Part shown: positions 17,050 through 25,593 of the stretch, in pieces
Numbering within the stretch: the first letter of the stretch is position 1
Layout of the letters: each line of letters starts with the position of its first letter
Assembly (NCBI GenBank): GCA_903914955.1
Contig: CAIWRB010000457.1
Location: forward strand, 1-51,106
DNA from: an uncultured Chloroflexota bacterium
Lineage (GTDB): Bacteria; Chloroflexota; Anaerolineae; Anaerolineales; Villigracilaceae
Length of the DNA: 51,106 nt
Direction of reading: 5' to 3'
Translations under genes and position numbers: made by a program
Notes under the pieces: model-generated
What the model saw: the letters and a program-made list of their open reading frames with translations, nothing else
The model's database searches: none
What the model was told of the DNA's origin: nothing

Positions 17050-18405
17050 ATGAATCTCCTGCGCGCGTCCCGGCTTGTCGCCCGCCCTACCTTCCCAAAA
17101 TCAGTATTTGAGGAAGGAGGAGCGCAGGTTATAAGCGTAGTTGGCGCGGGCGGAAAAACCACCGCCATATTTCAACTCGCGCAGCAACTCATTGAAAGCC
17201 AACAAAAGGAATCGGCGGTGATCGTAACCGCCACAACTCACCTTGGCCAGTGGCAAATCCCGCTGGCCGATCATCACATCATCGCAACTGATCCAAATGA
17301 TCTGAAAAATATCCCGCCGCGCGGAATTACACTCATCACAGGCGGGATTGAAGATGACAGAACAAAACCTATAAACCAATCCACCCTAAGCTGGATCCAC
17401 AAAAATAAAAATATTCCACTGCTGATAGAATCGGACGGGTCACGCCGAAAATCACTGAAAGCGCCTACCGAACACGAACCTGCCATTCCTGAATTTTCTG
17501 ATACTGTCATTGTCGTCGCGGGGTTGAGCGCCCTTGGCAAACCGCTAAATGATGAGCATGTTCATCGCGCTGAAATATTTTCAGAACTAAGCGGCTTACC
17601 CATAAATCAACCGATCACGCCAGACACAATTACGCGTGTACTCACGCATCCACAAGGCGGACTAAAGAACATCCCCATCACCGCACGGCGCGTTATTTTG
17701 CTTAATCAAGCCGACACCCCTGAACTTCAATCCATTGGCGGAGGGATGGCGCACAAGCTGCTCGACCATTTTGACTCTATCATTGTTGGAGCACTACAAC
17801 ATTCACATGTTCAAACGTTTGAACATTGCGCAGGAGTTATTCTCGCCGCAGGAGAATCATCCCGGTTTGGGTCGCCGAAACAATTGCTGGATTGGAAAGG
17901 CAAGCCATTCGTGCGACAAGTTGCTGAAACCGCGCTTCAAGCAGGACTTTGGCCTGTAGTAATCGTCACAGGCAGTCAGACCGCTGAAATAGAATCTGCG
18001 CTAAGCGGACTGCCTGTTCGCATTATTTATAATCCGCATTACGCGCAGGGACAAAGCACATCCATTCGAGCTGGGATAAACGCATTGCCGCAAAATACAG
18101 GCGCTTCTGTTTTCTTATTAGCAGATCAACCACAAATTCCAGTTGACGTGATCCGCGCGCTGGTTGAGTCACATACACGTGAAATGCAATCCATCCTCGC
18201 GCCGCTGGTACTGGAAGAGCGCCGTGCTAATCCTGTGCTATTTGACCGGGACGCATTTCCTGATCTTCTCCAACTCACGGGTGACGTTGGCGGCCGCGCG
18301 ATCTTTGACAAACACCGCGTGGAATATCTGCCCTGGCACGATGATATTTTATTATTCGATGTGGATAAGCCCGAAGACTATCAACGATTAAAGGATATGG
18401 TATGA
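17050..18405 (+). CDS. YqeC - MocA-like nucleotidyltransferase fusion
   Basis: A 451-residue fusion. Residues about 27-250 are YqeC-like, a putative selenium-dependent hydroxylase accessory protein, with P-loop-like GAGGKTT (32-38) and the LLIESDGSRRKSLKAP block (124-139). From about 261 it is a MobA/MocA-type NTP transferase with LAAGESSRFGSPK (265-277), which adds a nucleotide, often CMP, to molybdopterin to give the cofactor used by hydroxylases. Two maturation steps for one enzyme are joined in one polypeptide. The start at MNLLRAS is the best in-frame choice; it has a weak ribosome site. Confidence 0.85.
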   Translation: MNLLRASRLVARPTFPKSVFEEGGAQVISVVGAGGKTTAIFQLAQQLIESQQKESAVIVTATTHLGQWQIPLADHHIIATDPNDLKNIPPRGITLITGGIEDDRTKPINQSTLSWIHKNKNIPLLIESDGSRRKSLKAPTEHEPAIPEFSDTVIVVAGLSALGKPLNDEHVHRAEIFSELSGLPINQPITPDTITRVLTHPQGGLKNIPITARRVILLNQADTPELQSIGGGMAHKLLDHFDSIIVGALQHSHVQTFEHCAGVILAAGESSRFGSPKQLLDWKGKPFVRQVAETALQAGLWPVVIVTGSQTAEIESALSGLPVRIIYNPHYAQGQSTSIRAGINALPQNTGASVFLLADQPQIPVDVIRALVESHTREMQSILAPLVLEERRANPVLFDRDAFPDLLQLTGDVGGRAIFDKHRVEYLPWHDDILLFDVDKPEDYQRLKDMV

Positions 18406-18989
18406 GCATTTCAGCCATCCTCCTTGCGGCAGGACAATCCAAACGCATGAGACGGCCCAAGATGCTTTTGCCGTGGGGAAATACGACAGTGTTGGGTAAG
18501 GTCATCGAGACGATTCATAATGCTGGCATTAATGATATTCTCGTTGTAACCGGCGGGGCAAAAAACGAAGTAGAAAAACTCATCGCCAATTACGAATTAC
18601 GAACCGCATATAACCAAAATTATGCTAACAACGAAATGCTGGCATCCATTCAACTTGGACTGCAAGCACAAAAACCCGAAGCGCAGGCAACTCTTATTTG
18701 CCTCGGCGACCAACCCCAGGTTGAGGAAAGAAGCGTGCGGATCGTATGCGAAATGTTCCTCGCAAACAAATCCAGCATTGTCGTGCCGAGTTATCAAATG
18801 CGGCGCGGACACCCATGGTTGATCGCGAGAGAATTTTGGGAGGAGGTTTTGCAAATGCGTGCGCAAGAATCGATGCGCGAATTCTTGAATAATCACGGGA
18901 AGGATATTTTTTACATCGAATATGATTCACCCAGCATCCTGCAAGATCTCGACACTCCCGAAGACTACTTGAAACACAAACCGAAATAG
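18402..18989 (+). CDS. second MocA-like molybdenum cofactor nucleotidyltransferase
   Basis: A 195-residue NTP transferase of the MobA/MocA group. The nucleotide-binding loop is LAAGQSKRMRRPK (8-20), where the usual Gly after RM is Arg (R17). LGDQPQV carries the acidic metal site. Its start overlaps the previous stop as ATGA, so it is translationally coupled to the fusion. It is a second, related enzyme in the same operon. It may act on a different cofactor form than the fused domain, for example CMP versus GMP, but that cannot be read from sequence. Confidence 0.85.
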   Translation: MSISAILLAAGQSKRMRRPKMLLPWGNTTVLGKVIETIHNAGINDILVVTGGAKNEVEKLIANYELRTAYNQNYANNEMLASIQLGLQAQKPEAQATLICLGDQPQVEERSVRIVCEMFLANKSSIVVPSYQMRRGHPWLIAREFWEEVLQMRAQESMREFLNNHGKDIFYIEYDSPSILQDLDTPEDYLKHKPK

Positions 18990-19050
18990 CCGATTGACAA
19001 TCTATCTCACAAAAGATAAACTCGATTTCATCCCAATTCAGGAGCACCCC

Positions 19051-19971
19051 GTGAAATATTACATCATTGTTAATCCAACATCAGGCCGCGGACTTGGCGC
19101 GAAGTCCATCCCGCAAATCGAATCCAGCCTGCTCGCGAGTGCGTTGGATTTCACACTTGTACAAACGGAACGTGTATGGCACGCCGCTGAACTTGCTGAA
19201 AAAGCGGTGCGCGATGGCTACGATGTAATTGTTTGCGCGAGCGGTGATGGAACCATCAACGAAGCCATCAATGGGATCATGAAAGCGCGCAAAGATGGAT
19301 TTACAAAAACTGTTTTCTCTGTGCTAAGTATTGGCACAGGCAATGACTTTGCGGGAGGTACCGGCATCCCCACAAATTTGAACGAGAGTTTGAAATCACT
19401 TGTCGCGAACAAACGCAGAAAAATTGATATCGGTCTTGTAAAGGGCGGTGATTTTCCCGAAGGCAGATATTTTGGCAACGGCATCGGTGTCGGTTTTGAC
19501 GCAGCCGTAGGCAACGAAGCCATCAAAGTCCGCTGGACGCGCGGCTTGCTGGCGTATCTGATCGGCGTGATCAAAACCGTTTTTCTTTATTACAATCCGG
19601 CGCGGGTTGAAATTATTTTGGACGACAAGGAAACCATCAATCAAGTTTCGTTGATGATCTCCGTCATGAACGGAAGGCGCATGGGCGGTGGCTTTCAGAT
19701 GGCCCCCGAAAGCAAACCTGATGACGGGCTCTTCGATCTGTGCATCGCTGAGACCGCGTCGAAAGGGCGCATCCTTCAATTGATCCCCCACTTTCTGAAA
19801 GGGACACAAGCGAGTCAACCAGAAGTGAAGATGCGGCGCGCCAGTAAAATTTCGATCAAGTCATTGGATAAGACATTCCCCGCCCACGCAGACGGAGAAT
19901 TCATCTGCCTGAATGGTTCAGCCTTGACACTGGAATTGCTCCCGTCTGAATTGGAAATTATCTGCGCATGA
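19051..19971 (+). CDS. diacylglycerol kinase / YegS-like lipid kinase
   Basis: The 306-residue protein is a DAGK-catalytic-domain lipid kinase of the YegS/DgkB/LCB5 family, phosphorylating diacylglycerol or a related lipid alcohol. Motifs are NPTSGRG (8-14), ASGDGTINEAINGI and the IGTGNDFAGG block. A DGLFDLCIAE segment and HADGEFI complete the family pattern. The start is the GTG at 19051, with AGGAG six bases ahead. A TTG at 18994 would give a longer form with no ribosome site. It is followed by plsC and nearby pcs, so this is a phospholipid cluster. Confidence 0.85.
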   Translation: MKYYIIVNPTSGRGLGAKSIPQIESSLLASALDFTLVQTERVWHAAELAEKAVRDGYDVIVCASGDGTINEAINGIMKARKDGFTKTVFSVLSIGTGNDFAGGTGIPTNLNESLKSLVANKRRKIDIGLVKGGDFPEGRYFGNGIGVGFDAAVGNEAIKVRWTRGLLAYLIGVIKTVFLYYNPARVEIILDDKETINQVSLMISVMNGRRMGGGFQMAPESKPDDGLFDLCIAETASKGRILQLIPHFLKGTQASQPEVKMRRASKISIKSLDKTFPAHADGEFICLNGSALTLELLPSELEIICA

Positions 19972-20025
19972 GCGCACGCCTCAAAATATATTCAAGACTA
20001 CTCGACCTCCACTCAAACAAATAAA

Positions 20026-20694
20026 ATGTACTTGCTCATCAACTTCATTATCCGAGTTTATACACGCATCACCTGTCGGTTGGACATGCCCGACCTGGGC
20101 CAATTTCCATCGCACGGACCGTTGATCGCCATCTCGAATCACACGGGAACACTCGAAGTGCCATTAATCTTTGCCCACCTCCAACCGCGCAAGTTGACAG
20201 GCTGGGCAAAAATAGAATCATGGGACAACTGGTTCCTGCGCTGGGTCTTTGGGATATGGGGTGCGATTCCCATTCGCCGCGGAGAAGCTGATATGCATGC
20301 GCTCAAAGCGGCGTTACACGCGCTGGAAAACGGAATGATCTTTGGGCTTGCTCCAGAAGGAACACGCAATTACAACGGAATCCTTAAACGCGCACTGCCA
20401 GGCGCAGTTATCATCGCGCTTCATTCAGGTGCGCCCATTATTCCGATTGCTCATTGGGGTGGGGAAAATTTCCTGCAGAATCTCAAACACTTCAAGCGGA
20501 CTGATTATCACGTCCGCATCGGCGAACCTTTCAAATTGAAAGTTGAAGGTTTGAAAGTTACAGGTGAAGTCCGCCAGCAAATTGTGGATGAGATGATGGT
20601 GCAGATCGTAAAATTATTGCCCGAGAAGTATCACGGCGAATATGCTGATACGAATAAGTGGACGGAAAAATATATTCAAAAAGAAACGACCTGA
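20026..20694 (+). CDS. plsC: 1-acyl-sn-glycerol-3-phosphate acyltransferase-like protein
   Basis: A 222-residue PlsC/LPLAT-family acyltransferase that would acylate lysophosphatidate in membrane lipid synthesis. The catalytic motif is NHTGTLEVP (38-46), so the normal H-x4-D is H39-x4-E44. Later motifs are GAIPIRRGEAD (79-89) and PEGTR (110-114), followed by the family's PGA block. The N-terminus has one hydrophobic segment (about 3-15). The Asp-to-Glu change is conservative but at a catalytic position, so substrate or activity may differ. A terminator covers the 3' end. Confidence 0.8.
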   Translation: MYLLINFIIRVYTRITCRLDMPDLGQFPSHGPLIAISNHTGTLEVPLIFAHLQPRKLTGWAKIESWDNWFLRWVFGIWGAIPIRRGEADMHALKAALHALENGMIFGLAPEGTRNYNGILKRALPGAVIIALHSGAPIIPIAHWGGENFLQNLKHFKRTDYHVRIGEPFKLKVEGLKVTGEVRQQIVDEMMVQIVKLLPEKYHGEYADTNKWTEKYIQKETT

Positions 20695-20709
20695 GCAAGT
20701 CGTTTCTTT
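20680..20709. terminator. bidirectional terminator between plsC and the GNAT gene
   Basis: AAAGAAACGAC at 20680-20690 pairs with GTCGTTTCTTT at 20699-20709, around a loop containing the plsC stop. T-runs occur on both sides, which suits the two convergent genes. Confidence 0.85.
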
Positions 20710-20710
20710 T

Positions 20711-21145
20711 TTAGAATTTATATTGATATAAATTCGTTTCGCGTTGCTTAAACCCCAACCGCTGATACAACCGATTCGCCGCTGCCCGCATTGGATTGCA
20801 AGTAAGTGAAATATTGGTTGCGCCTTTTTCGCGTGCGACTTCGATGGCTCGATTCATCAACGCTTCACCAACTCCCTCTCCGCGTGCTGAGGTATCCACG
20901 ATGACATCTTCGATGATGGAGCGGATTCCTGTCGGTACGCGGTAGACGGTCAGAGTGAGTGCGCCTACGATCTCGCCATGCTCGTTGCGAGTCACCATCA
21001 GCGTGGTACACGAATCTCGGACGAGAGCAGTCAGGTCGTTTAGAGAAGGCGGTGGATTGCTATTGCTATTTGTCAATTGAGGAATTAAACGCTGAAATGC
21101 ACCGCGAAGTTCTTCATCCGCCTGAGTTACGATATCAATTTGCAT
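20711..21145 (-). CDS. GNAT-family N-acetyltransferase
   Basis: This 144-residue protein has the GNAT fold signature: VIVDTSARGEGVGEALMNRAIEVA (motif A with R/GxGxG acetyl-CoA contact) and ANRLYQRLGFKQR near the C-terminus. It transfers an acetyl group to an unidentified amine substrate. The gene overlaps the end of the phosphatidylcholine synthase gene by 11 bases on the same strand, so the two are cotranscribed. Confidence 0.9.
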   Translation of the reverse strand: MQIDIVTQADEELRGAFQRLIPQLTNSNSNPPPSLNDLTALVRDSCTTLMVTRNEHGEIVGALTLTVYRVPTGIRSIIEDVIVDTSARGEGVGEALMNRAIEVAREKGATNISLTCNPMRAAANRLYQRLGFKQRETNLYQYKF

Positions 21146-21854
21146 TTGGTTTCTTGGGTATCACGCTCAATATCAAATAATATCCAACATAAAGAAACGA
21201 TGCCCAGACAACCCATTTTGGATGATCGGGATATTGAATCAATCCCCAAATACCAACTGCCCCATAAAGATATGTGAGGCCAAGTGTAAGCGTCCGCAAA
21301 TACGTGCTGCGGGTGGGATAAATATATTTAATCGGAATGAAAACCATAATATTGAACAGCATCAAAAAACCAAAATTTACCCATTGCGGTAAATTCATCA
21401 AGAGCATATAAAGCGCAGCAACATTCCAATAGGATGGGAAACCCTTGAAGTGATGATCGTTGGTCTTGGCGTCGGTTTGTGTGAATTGATACGCTGAGGT
21501 TAACAAAATGGAACTCGCTGACAACAGGCGTACACTATCAGGCAGGACGTTCGTATTAATCATCAAAAACAGTGCGGGTACCATGACGTAATTTAAATAA
21601 TCAAGAATATTATCTAGCAGTGCGCCATCAACACCATTGGCATATTTTTTCACGTCCGCCCAACGTGCCAGCGTCCCGTCGAAACCATCCACCAGCATGG
21701 CGATGACCATCCAGACGATCATCATCTTCCAGTCTTTTTCGAAAATGGACAGGATCGCGAGTAATCCAAACACTGCGCCTGTGGCAGTAAAAAGATGCAC
21801 GCCCCACGCGGCGATCACGCGAAAAATATTTGGCTTATTTTCTAAAAGTGTCAT
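21135..21854 (-). CDS. pcs: phosphatidylcholine synthase (Pcs-type CDP-alcohol phosphotransferase)
   Basis: A 239-residue CDP-alcohol phosphatidyltransferase with about eight membrane segments. The catalytic motif is D56-x2-D59-G60-x2-A63-R64-x12-G77-x3-D81-x3-D85. The x12 spacing is that of bacterial phosphatidylcholine synthases such as the Sinorhizobium enzyme, rather than the usual x8. VHLFTATG (19-26), HHFKGFPSYWN and PIKYIYPTR also match Pcs. It condenses choline with CDP-diacylglycerol at the membrane. The ATG at 21854 has AAAGGATAACC before it, and a longer form lacks a site. Confidence 0.85.
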   Translation of the reverse strand: MTLLENKPNIFRVIAAWGVHLFTATGAVFGLLAILSIFEKDWKMMIVWMVIAMLVDGFDGTLARWADVKKYANGVDGALLDNILDYLNYVMVPALFLMINTNVLPDSVRLLSASSILLTSAYQFTQTDAKTNDHHFKGFPSYWNVAALYMLLMNLPQWVNFGFLMLFNIMVFIPIKYIYPTRSTYLRTLTLGLTYLYGAVGIWGLIQYPDHPKWVVWASFLYVGYYLILSVIPKKPNAN

Positions 21855-21914
21855 GGTTATCCTTTGGTTAGTAAGAGAACAGGAAAACAGGTATATGAAA
21901 TTATACAATTAAAA

Positions 21915-21946
21915 AGACTTCGGAAGATTTCAAACTTCCGAAGTCT
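21915..21946 (-). terminator. Rho-independent terminator after ileS
   Basis: AGACTTCGGAAG at 21915-21926 pairs perfectly with 21935-21946. On the minus strand it ends in a TTTTT tract, and it begins 8 bases beyond the ileS stop. Confidence 0.85.
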
Positions 21947-21953
21947 CATCTTT

Positions 21954-24900
21954 TTAGCTGACTTTTCTAACTCCAATTTTTACCTTTTCTCCTTCAAACT
22001 CATCTTCCACAATAGATGATTTCTCCGGGGGCATTGCAAAGGACAAATTGGATGTGAGTGTTTCAGATGTGATGTAATCCTTGTGTGCTTCAATAGCAGA
22101 CCGAAGCCCTGTTGTGGCCTCGATGAACATTTCTATGCGATCAGCGACATCCAACTCGGCGGCCTTGCGCAGATCCTGCACACGACGGACGAATTCACGC
22201 GCCAAGCCTTCCTGCGCAAGTTCAGGCGTCAGATCAGTGACGAGGGCCGCGACATAAGCGCCTTCTTCTGCCACTGCGAAACCTTCCTTTGCCATCGCCT
22301 TGACTTCGACTTCATCAGCCAAAATATTATATGTTTCGCCGCCTGCGTCCACCACAAGCGCCCTGCCTGAGTGAAGAGTCTTCGCGACTTCTTCTGCATT
22401 CATAATGAGGATGGCTTTTTGAATGGCGGGATATTTATTGCCATATTTTTGTCCGAGCTGCTTCGGCAATGGCTTGGCAGAGTGAGTCAATGCTTCAGTG
22501 GATGCGTCCAGCAAACGGACTTGCTTCACGTTGAGTTCATCCGCGATGACTTCGGCGTAGGTTGAGACTGCTTTGCGTTCTGCAGGAGTGCTGACCGAGA
22601 ACGCAGCAGAAGCCAACGGCTGACGCACTTTGCGATTCGCCTTTTGGCGGGCGGAATGTCCGAGCGAGACGAGACGCATAACCAATTGCATTTCGCGATT
22701 GAGCGTTTCATCAATAAATTCTTCCATTGTCTCAGGCCAGTCAGCGAGATGCACAGACTCGGGGGCGGTCTCATCCACAGAACGGACAAGGTTCTGATAC
22801 AACTCTTCCGCAAAGAACGGCATGGCAGGCGCAAGTAATTTTGCCACGGTTGTCAACGCGGTGTAGAGCGTGGAGTACGCGCCTTGCTTATCAGTGCCTG
22901 AGTCATTCTTCCAAAAGCGGCGGCGTGAGCGGCGTACATACCATGTTGAAAGTTGCTCCACAAATTTCTCAACAGGACGCGTGGCATTTAACACGTCATA
23001 GGTTTCATATGCCTGAGTCACGTCACGGACGAGCACATTCAGTTCTGAAAGCAACCAGCGATCGAGATCGTTCGTTGGCGCAGTGACAGTCAATGCTTGA
23101 GGGTTGTCGAGATTGGCGTATGTCACAAAGAATGAATACACGTTCCAAAGCGTAAGTGTAAAACTGCGGATCACGTCCCCAACCAGGTCGGCGGAGAAGC
23201 GGCGTTCCTGTCCAGGAGGTGATGCGGTGTAGAGATACCAGCGCAAAGCGTCGGCGCCGTGTACATTTAAGACATCCCAGGGCTGAACAATGTTTCCCAA
23301 AGACTTCGACATCTTGCGCCCTTCGGCATCCTGAATGTGACCAAGGCAGATGACATTCTTGAATGAAACTTCATCATTGAGCAAGGTACTGATGGCATGC
23401 AGTGAATAGAACCAACCGCGAGTTTGATCCACGGCTTCGCAGATGTAATCCGCTGGATATTGGCGGGCAAATTGTTCCTGATTTTCAAATGGATAATGCC
23501 ACTGGGCAATAGGCATGGATCCAGAATCAAACCAGACATCGATCAAGTCTGGTACGCGAGTCATTTTTCCGCCGCAGTTGACGCACTTCCATTGAACTTC
23601 ATCCACGTATGGGCGATGTAAATCCAATTCGCTTAAATCCCTGCCAGCTTTTTCGGAGAGCTCCGCCACAGAGCCCACGCACTCGCGATGAGTGCAATCC
23701 ACGCACTCCCAAACAGGAAGCGGCGTGCCCCAATATCGTTCGCGCGAAAGCGACCAGTCAATATTATTTTCAAGCCAGTTGCCAAAACGTCCGCTCTTAA
23801 TGTGATCGGGAACCCAGTTGATGGTGTTGTTCAATTCAACAAGGCGGTCACGATGAGCGCTGGTGCGGATGAACCAAGAGTCGCGCGCGTAATACAAAAG
23901 CGGAGTATGACAGCGCCAGCAGAACGGGTACGTGTGTGTATATTTCTCGGTGCGGAATAATAATCCACGCGCATCCAGGTCCTGGATGATGAGCGGATCA
24001 GCGTCCTTGACAAAGACTCCTCGCCAGGGAGTGACCTCAGGGATGAATGTTCCGTCGGGCAAGACGGTCATCAACACTGGCAGGTCATGCTCCTTTGCCA
24101 GTTGCATATCTTCCTGGCCAAAAGCAGGAGCGATGTGTACAAGGCCAGAGCCATCATCAGTGGTGACGAAATCACCAAGGGCCACAAAATGCGCGGGTTT
24201 ATCTGGAGGCAGAAAAGTAAAGAGTGGATGATATTTCATGCCCTTTAATTTCTTGCCTTTGAAAGTTTCCAAAACTTTTACTTCTTCATCCTTGAATAAT
24301 TTTTCAACCAAAGACTTGGCGAGGATGAGTTTCTCTTTTGTACCGCCGTTATCGCGCTCGATAGTCACATAATCTACATTGGCGTGCGCGGCGACAGCGA
24401 CGTTGCCGGGTAGGGTCCAAGGGGTAGTCGTCCACACTAATAACGAAGTGTCCGGTTTATCTACCAGCGGCATGCGAACAAAAACCGAAGGGTCGGATAC
24501 TTCCTCATAACCGAGAGCAACTTCATGGTCAGAAAGAGGCGTGCCGCAGCGCGGGCAATAAGGGACAACCTTGTAGCCCTTGTAAAGCAAATTTTTATCC
24601 CAGAAGTTTTTGAGGATCCACCAGACCGATTCCATATATTCATTTTCGTAGGTCACATATGCGGTTTCCAAGTCAACCCAGAAGGCGATGCGGTCTGTCA
24701 GACGTTCCCATTCTTGAATATAAGTAAAGACAGAGTCTTTACATAGCGCGTTGAATTTATCTATGCCATATTCTTCGATCTGCTGTTTGTTGTTGAAACC
24801 AAGTTGTTTCTCAACCTCGATCTCAACGGGCAAGCCGTGCGTATCCCAACCGCCGCGACGAGAGACGTGATAACCGCGCATGATCTTGTAGCGTGGAAAC

Positions 24901-25103
24901 ATATCCTTGAAGGCGCGTGCCAACACATGATGAACACCCGGGCGTCCATTCGCAGTGGGAGGTCCTTCATAAAATACATACTCGGGTTTCCCTTTGCGCT
25001 GCTCAACTGTCTTCTTGAAAACATCCTGTTTTTTCCATAATTTCAGAATGTTTTCTTCCATCGAAGACACATCCAGCCTTGGTAATACCGATTTAAAAGT
25101 CAT
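21954..25103 (-). CDS. ileS: isoleucyl-tRNA synthetase
   Basis: A class I aminoacyl-tRNA synthetase of 1049 residues that charges tRNA-Ile. The HIGH region reads PPTANGRPGVHHVLA (48-62). GRKMSKSLGN gives the KMSKS loop. Zinc-ligand-like CxxC pairs occur in the insertion (WECVDC, WKCVNCGG). Length, the GVHH form and these cysteines fit the eukaryotic-like IleS2 type rather than the shorter bacterial IleS1, and IleS2 enzymes are often mupirocin-insensitive. That inference was not tested. Expression is controlled by the T-box in the leader. Confidence 0.95.
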   Translation of the reverse strand: MTFKSVLPRLDVSSMEENILKLWKKQDVFKKTVEQRKGKPEYVFYEGPPTANGRPGVHHVLARAFKDMFPRYKIMRGYHVSRRGGWDTHGLPVEIEVEKQLGFNNKQQIEEYGIDKFNALCKDSVFTYIQEWERLTDRIAFWVDLETAYVTYENEYMESVWWILKNFWDKNLLYKGYKVVPYCPRCGTPLSDHEVALGYEEVSDPSVFVRMPLVDKPDTSLLVWTTTPWTLPGNVAVAAHANVDYVTIERDNGGTKEKLILAKSLVEKLFKDEEVKVLETFKGKKLKGMKYHPLFTFLPPDKPAHFVALGDFVTTDDGSGLVHIAPAFGQEDMQLAKEHDLPVLMTVLPDGTFIPEVTPWRGVFVKDADPLIIQDLDARGLLFRTEKYTHTYPFCWRCHTPLLYYARDSWFIRTSAHRDRLVELNNTINWVPDHIKSGRFGNWLENNIDWSLSRERYWGTPLPVWECVDCTHRECVGSVAELSEKAGRDLSELDLHRPYVDEVQWKCVNCGGKMTRVPDLIDVWFDSGSMPIAQWHYPFENQEQFARQYPADYICEAVDQTRGWFYSLHAISTLLNDEVSFKNVICLGHIQDAEGRKMSKSLGNIVQPWDVLNVHGADALRWYLYTASPPGQERRFSADLVGDVIRSFTLTLWNVYSFFVTYANLDNPQALTVTAPTNDLDRWLLSELNVLVRDVTQAYETYDVLNATRPVEKFVEQLSTWYVRRSRRRFWKNDSGTDKQGAYSTLYTALTTVAKLLAPAMPFFAEELYQNLVRSVDETAPESVHLADWPETMEEFIDETLNREMQLVMRLVSLGHSARQKANRKVRQPLASAAFSVSTPAERKAVSTYAEVIADELNVKQVRLLDASTEALTHSAKPLPKQLGQKYGNKYPAIQKAILIMNAEEVAKTLHSGRALVVDAGGETYNILADEVEVKAMAKEGFAVAEEGAYVAALVTDLTPELAQEGLAREFVRRVQDLRKAAELDVADRIEMFIEATTGLRSAIEAHKDYITSETLTSNLSFAMPPEKSSIVEDEFEGEKVKIGVRKVS

Positions 25104-25175
25104 TCCTACCTCCAGTGTTCACAAGTTATCAGGTTTGCCCGCTTCAACGTTCAGACCTGTAAACGGCCTATCTCT

Positions 25176-25460
25176 AAAAAATAAAAGCTCCCGTCTCAAT
25201 GCAGAGACGAGAGCCATGCTCACGCGGTACCACTCTGATTCCCGTCTCGCGACAGGTGCTCAACCAAAGACAATTATCTTTGTTCCCGCATAACGTTGGG
25301 CTAACGGCTCTCTTACTTTTAGTGAGAAACTCGCTAATTTCAGTTCACTGCTCCGAGATGATTTTCAATTTGTTTTGTTAATCTGTCTCTCACCTGTCAC
25401 AGACTCGCTGGCAACAATCACGCAAATTTACTCGTTCTCATCAATGCTTTTGATTGGCAG
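25176..25460 (-). promoter_or_regulatory. T-box riboswitch (isoleucine)
   Basis: The minus-strand leader of ileS contains the T-box core AGAGTGGTACCGCG (25236-25223), the antiterminator bulge that pairs with the NCCA end of uncharged tRNA. Next is a strong terminator with a T-run (25216-25176, arms CTCTCGTCTC/GAGACGGGAG). Upstream are stem I-like elements GATGAGAACGAGTA and, at 25366-25357, the word GAAAATCATC. The latter offers AUC, an Ile codon, as specifier. Uncharged tRNA-Ile would favour readthrough and raise IleS. Confidence 0.9.
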
Positions 25461-25489
25461 ATTATACTCAGGTCAAACACAAACGGCAA
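25461..25489 (-). promoter_or_regulatory. ileS promoter
   Basis: On the minus strand, TTGCCG (25489-25484) and TATAAT (25466-25461) are 17 bases apart. Transcription would start just ahead of the T-box. Confidence 0.65.
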
Positions 25490-25526
25490 GACGCAAACTC
25501 AACTAAATTCCGTACCAAAATTCGCA

Positions 25527-25555
25527 TTGACGGTTTATTGTCAGACAGGTATAAT
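25527..25555 (+). promoter_or_regulatory. promoter of the S1-domain protein gene
   Basis: TTGACG (25527-25532) and TATAAT (25550-25555) have a 17-base spacer. A GTAGGAG ribosome site precedes the ATG. Confidence 0.75.
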
Positions 25556-25593
25556 CTTTTCTCGGCATTATTTCAACTAGTAGGAGTATAACC

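Noticed and set aside
25199-25381. 60-codon frame in the ileS leader
   Set aside because: It lies in the T-box on the opposite strand and has no family.
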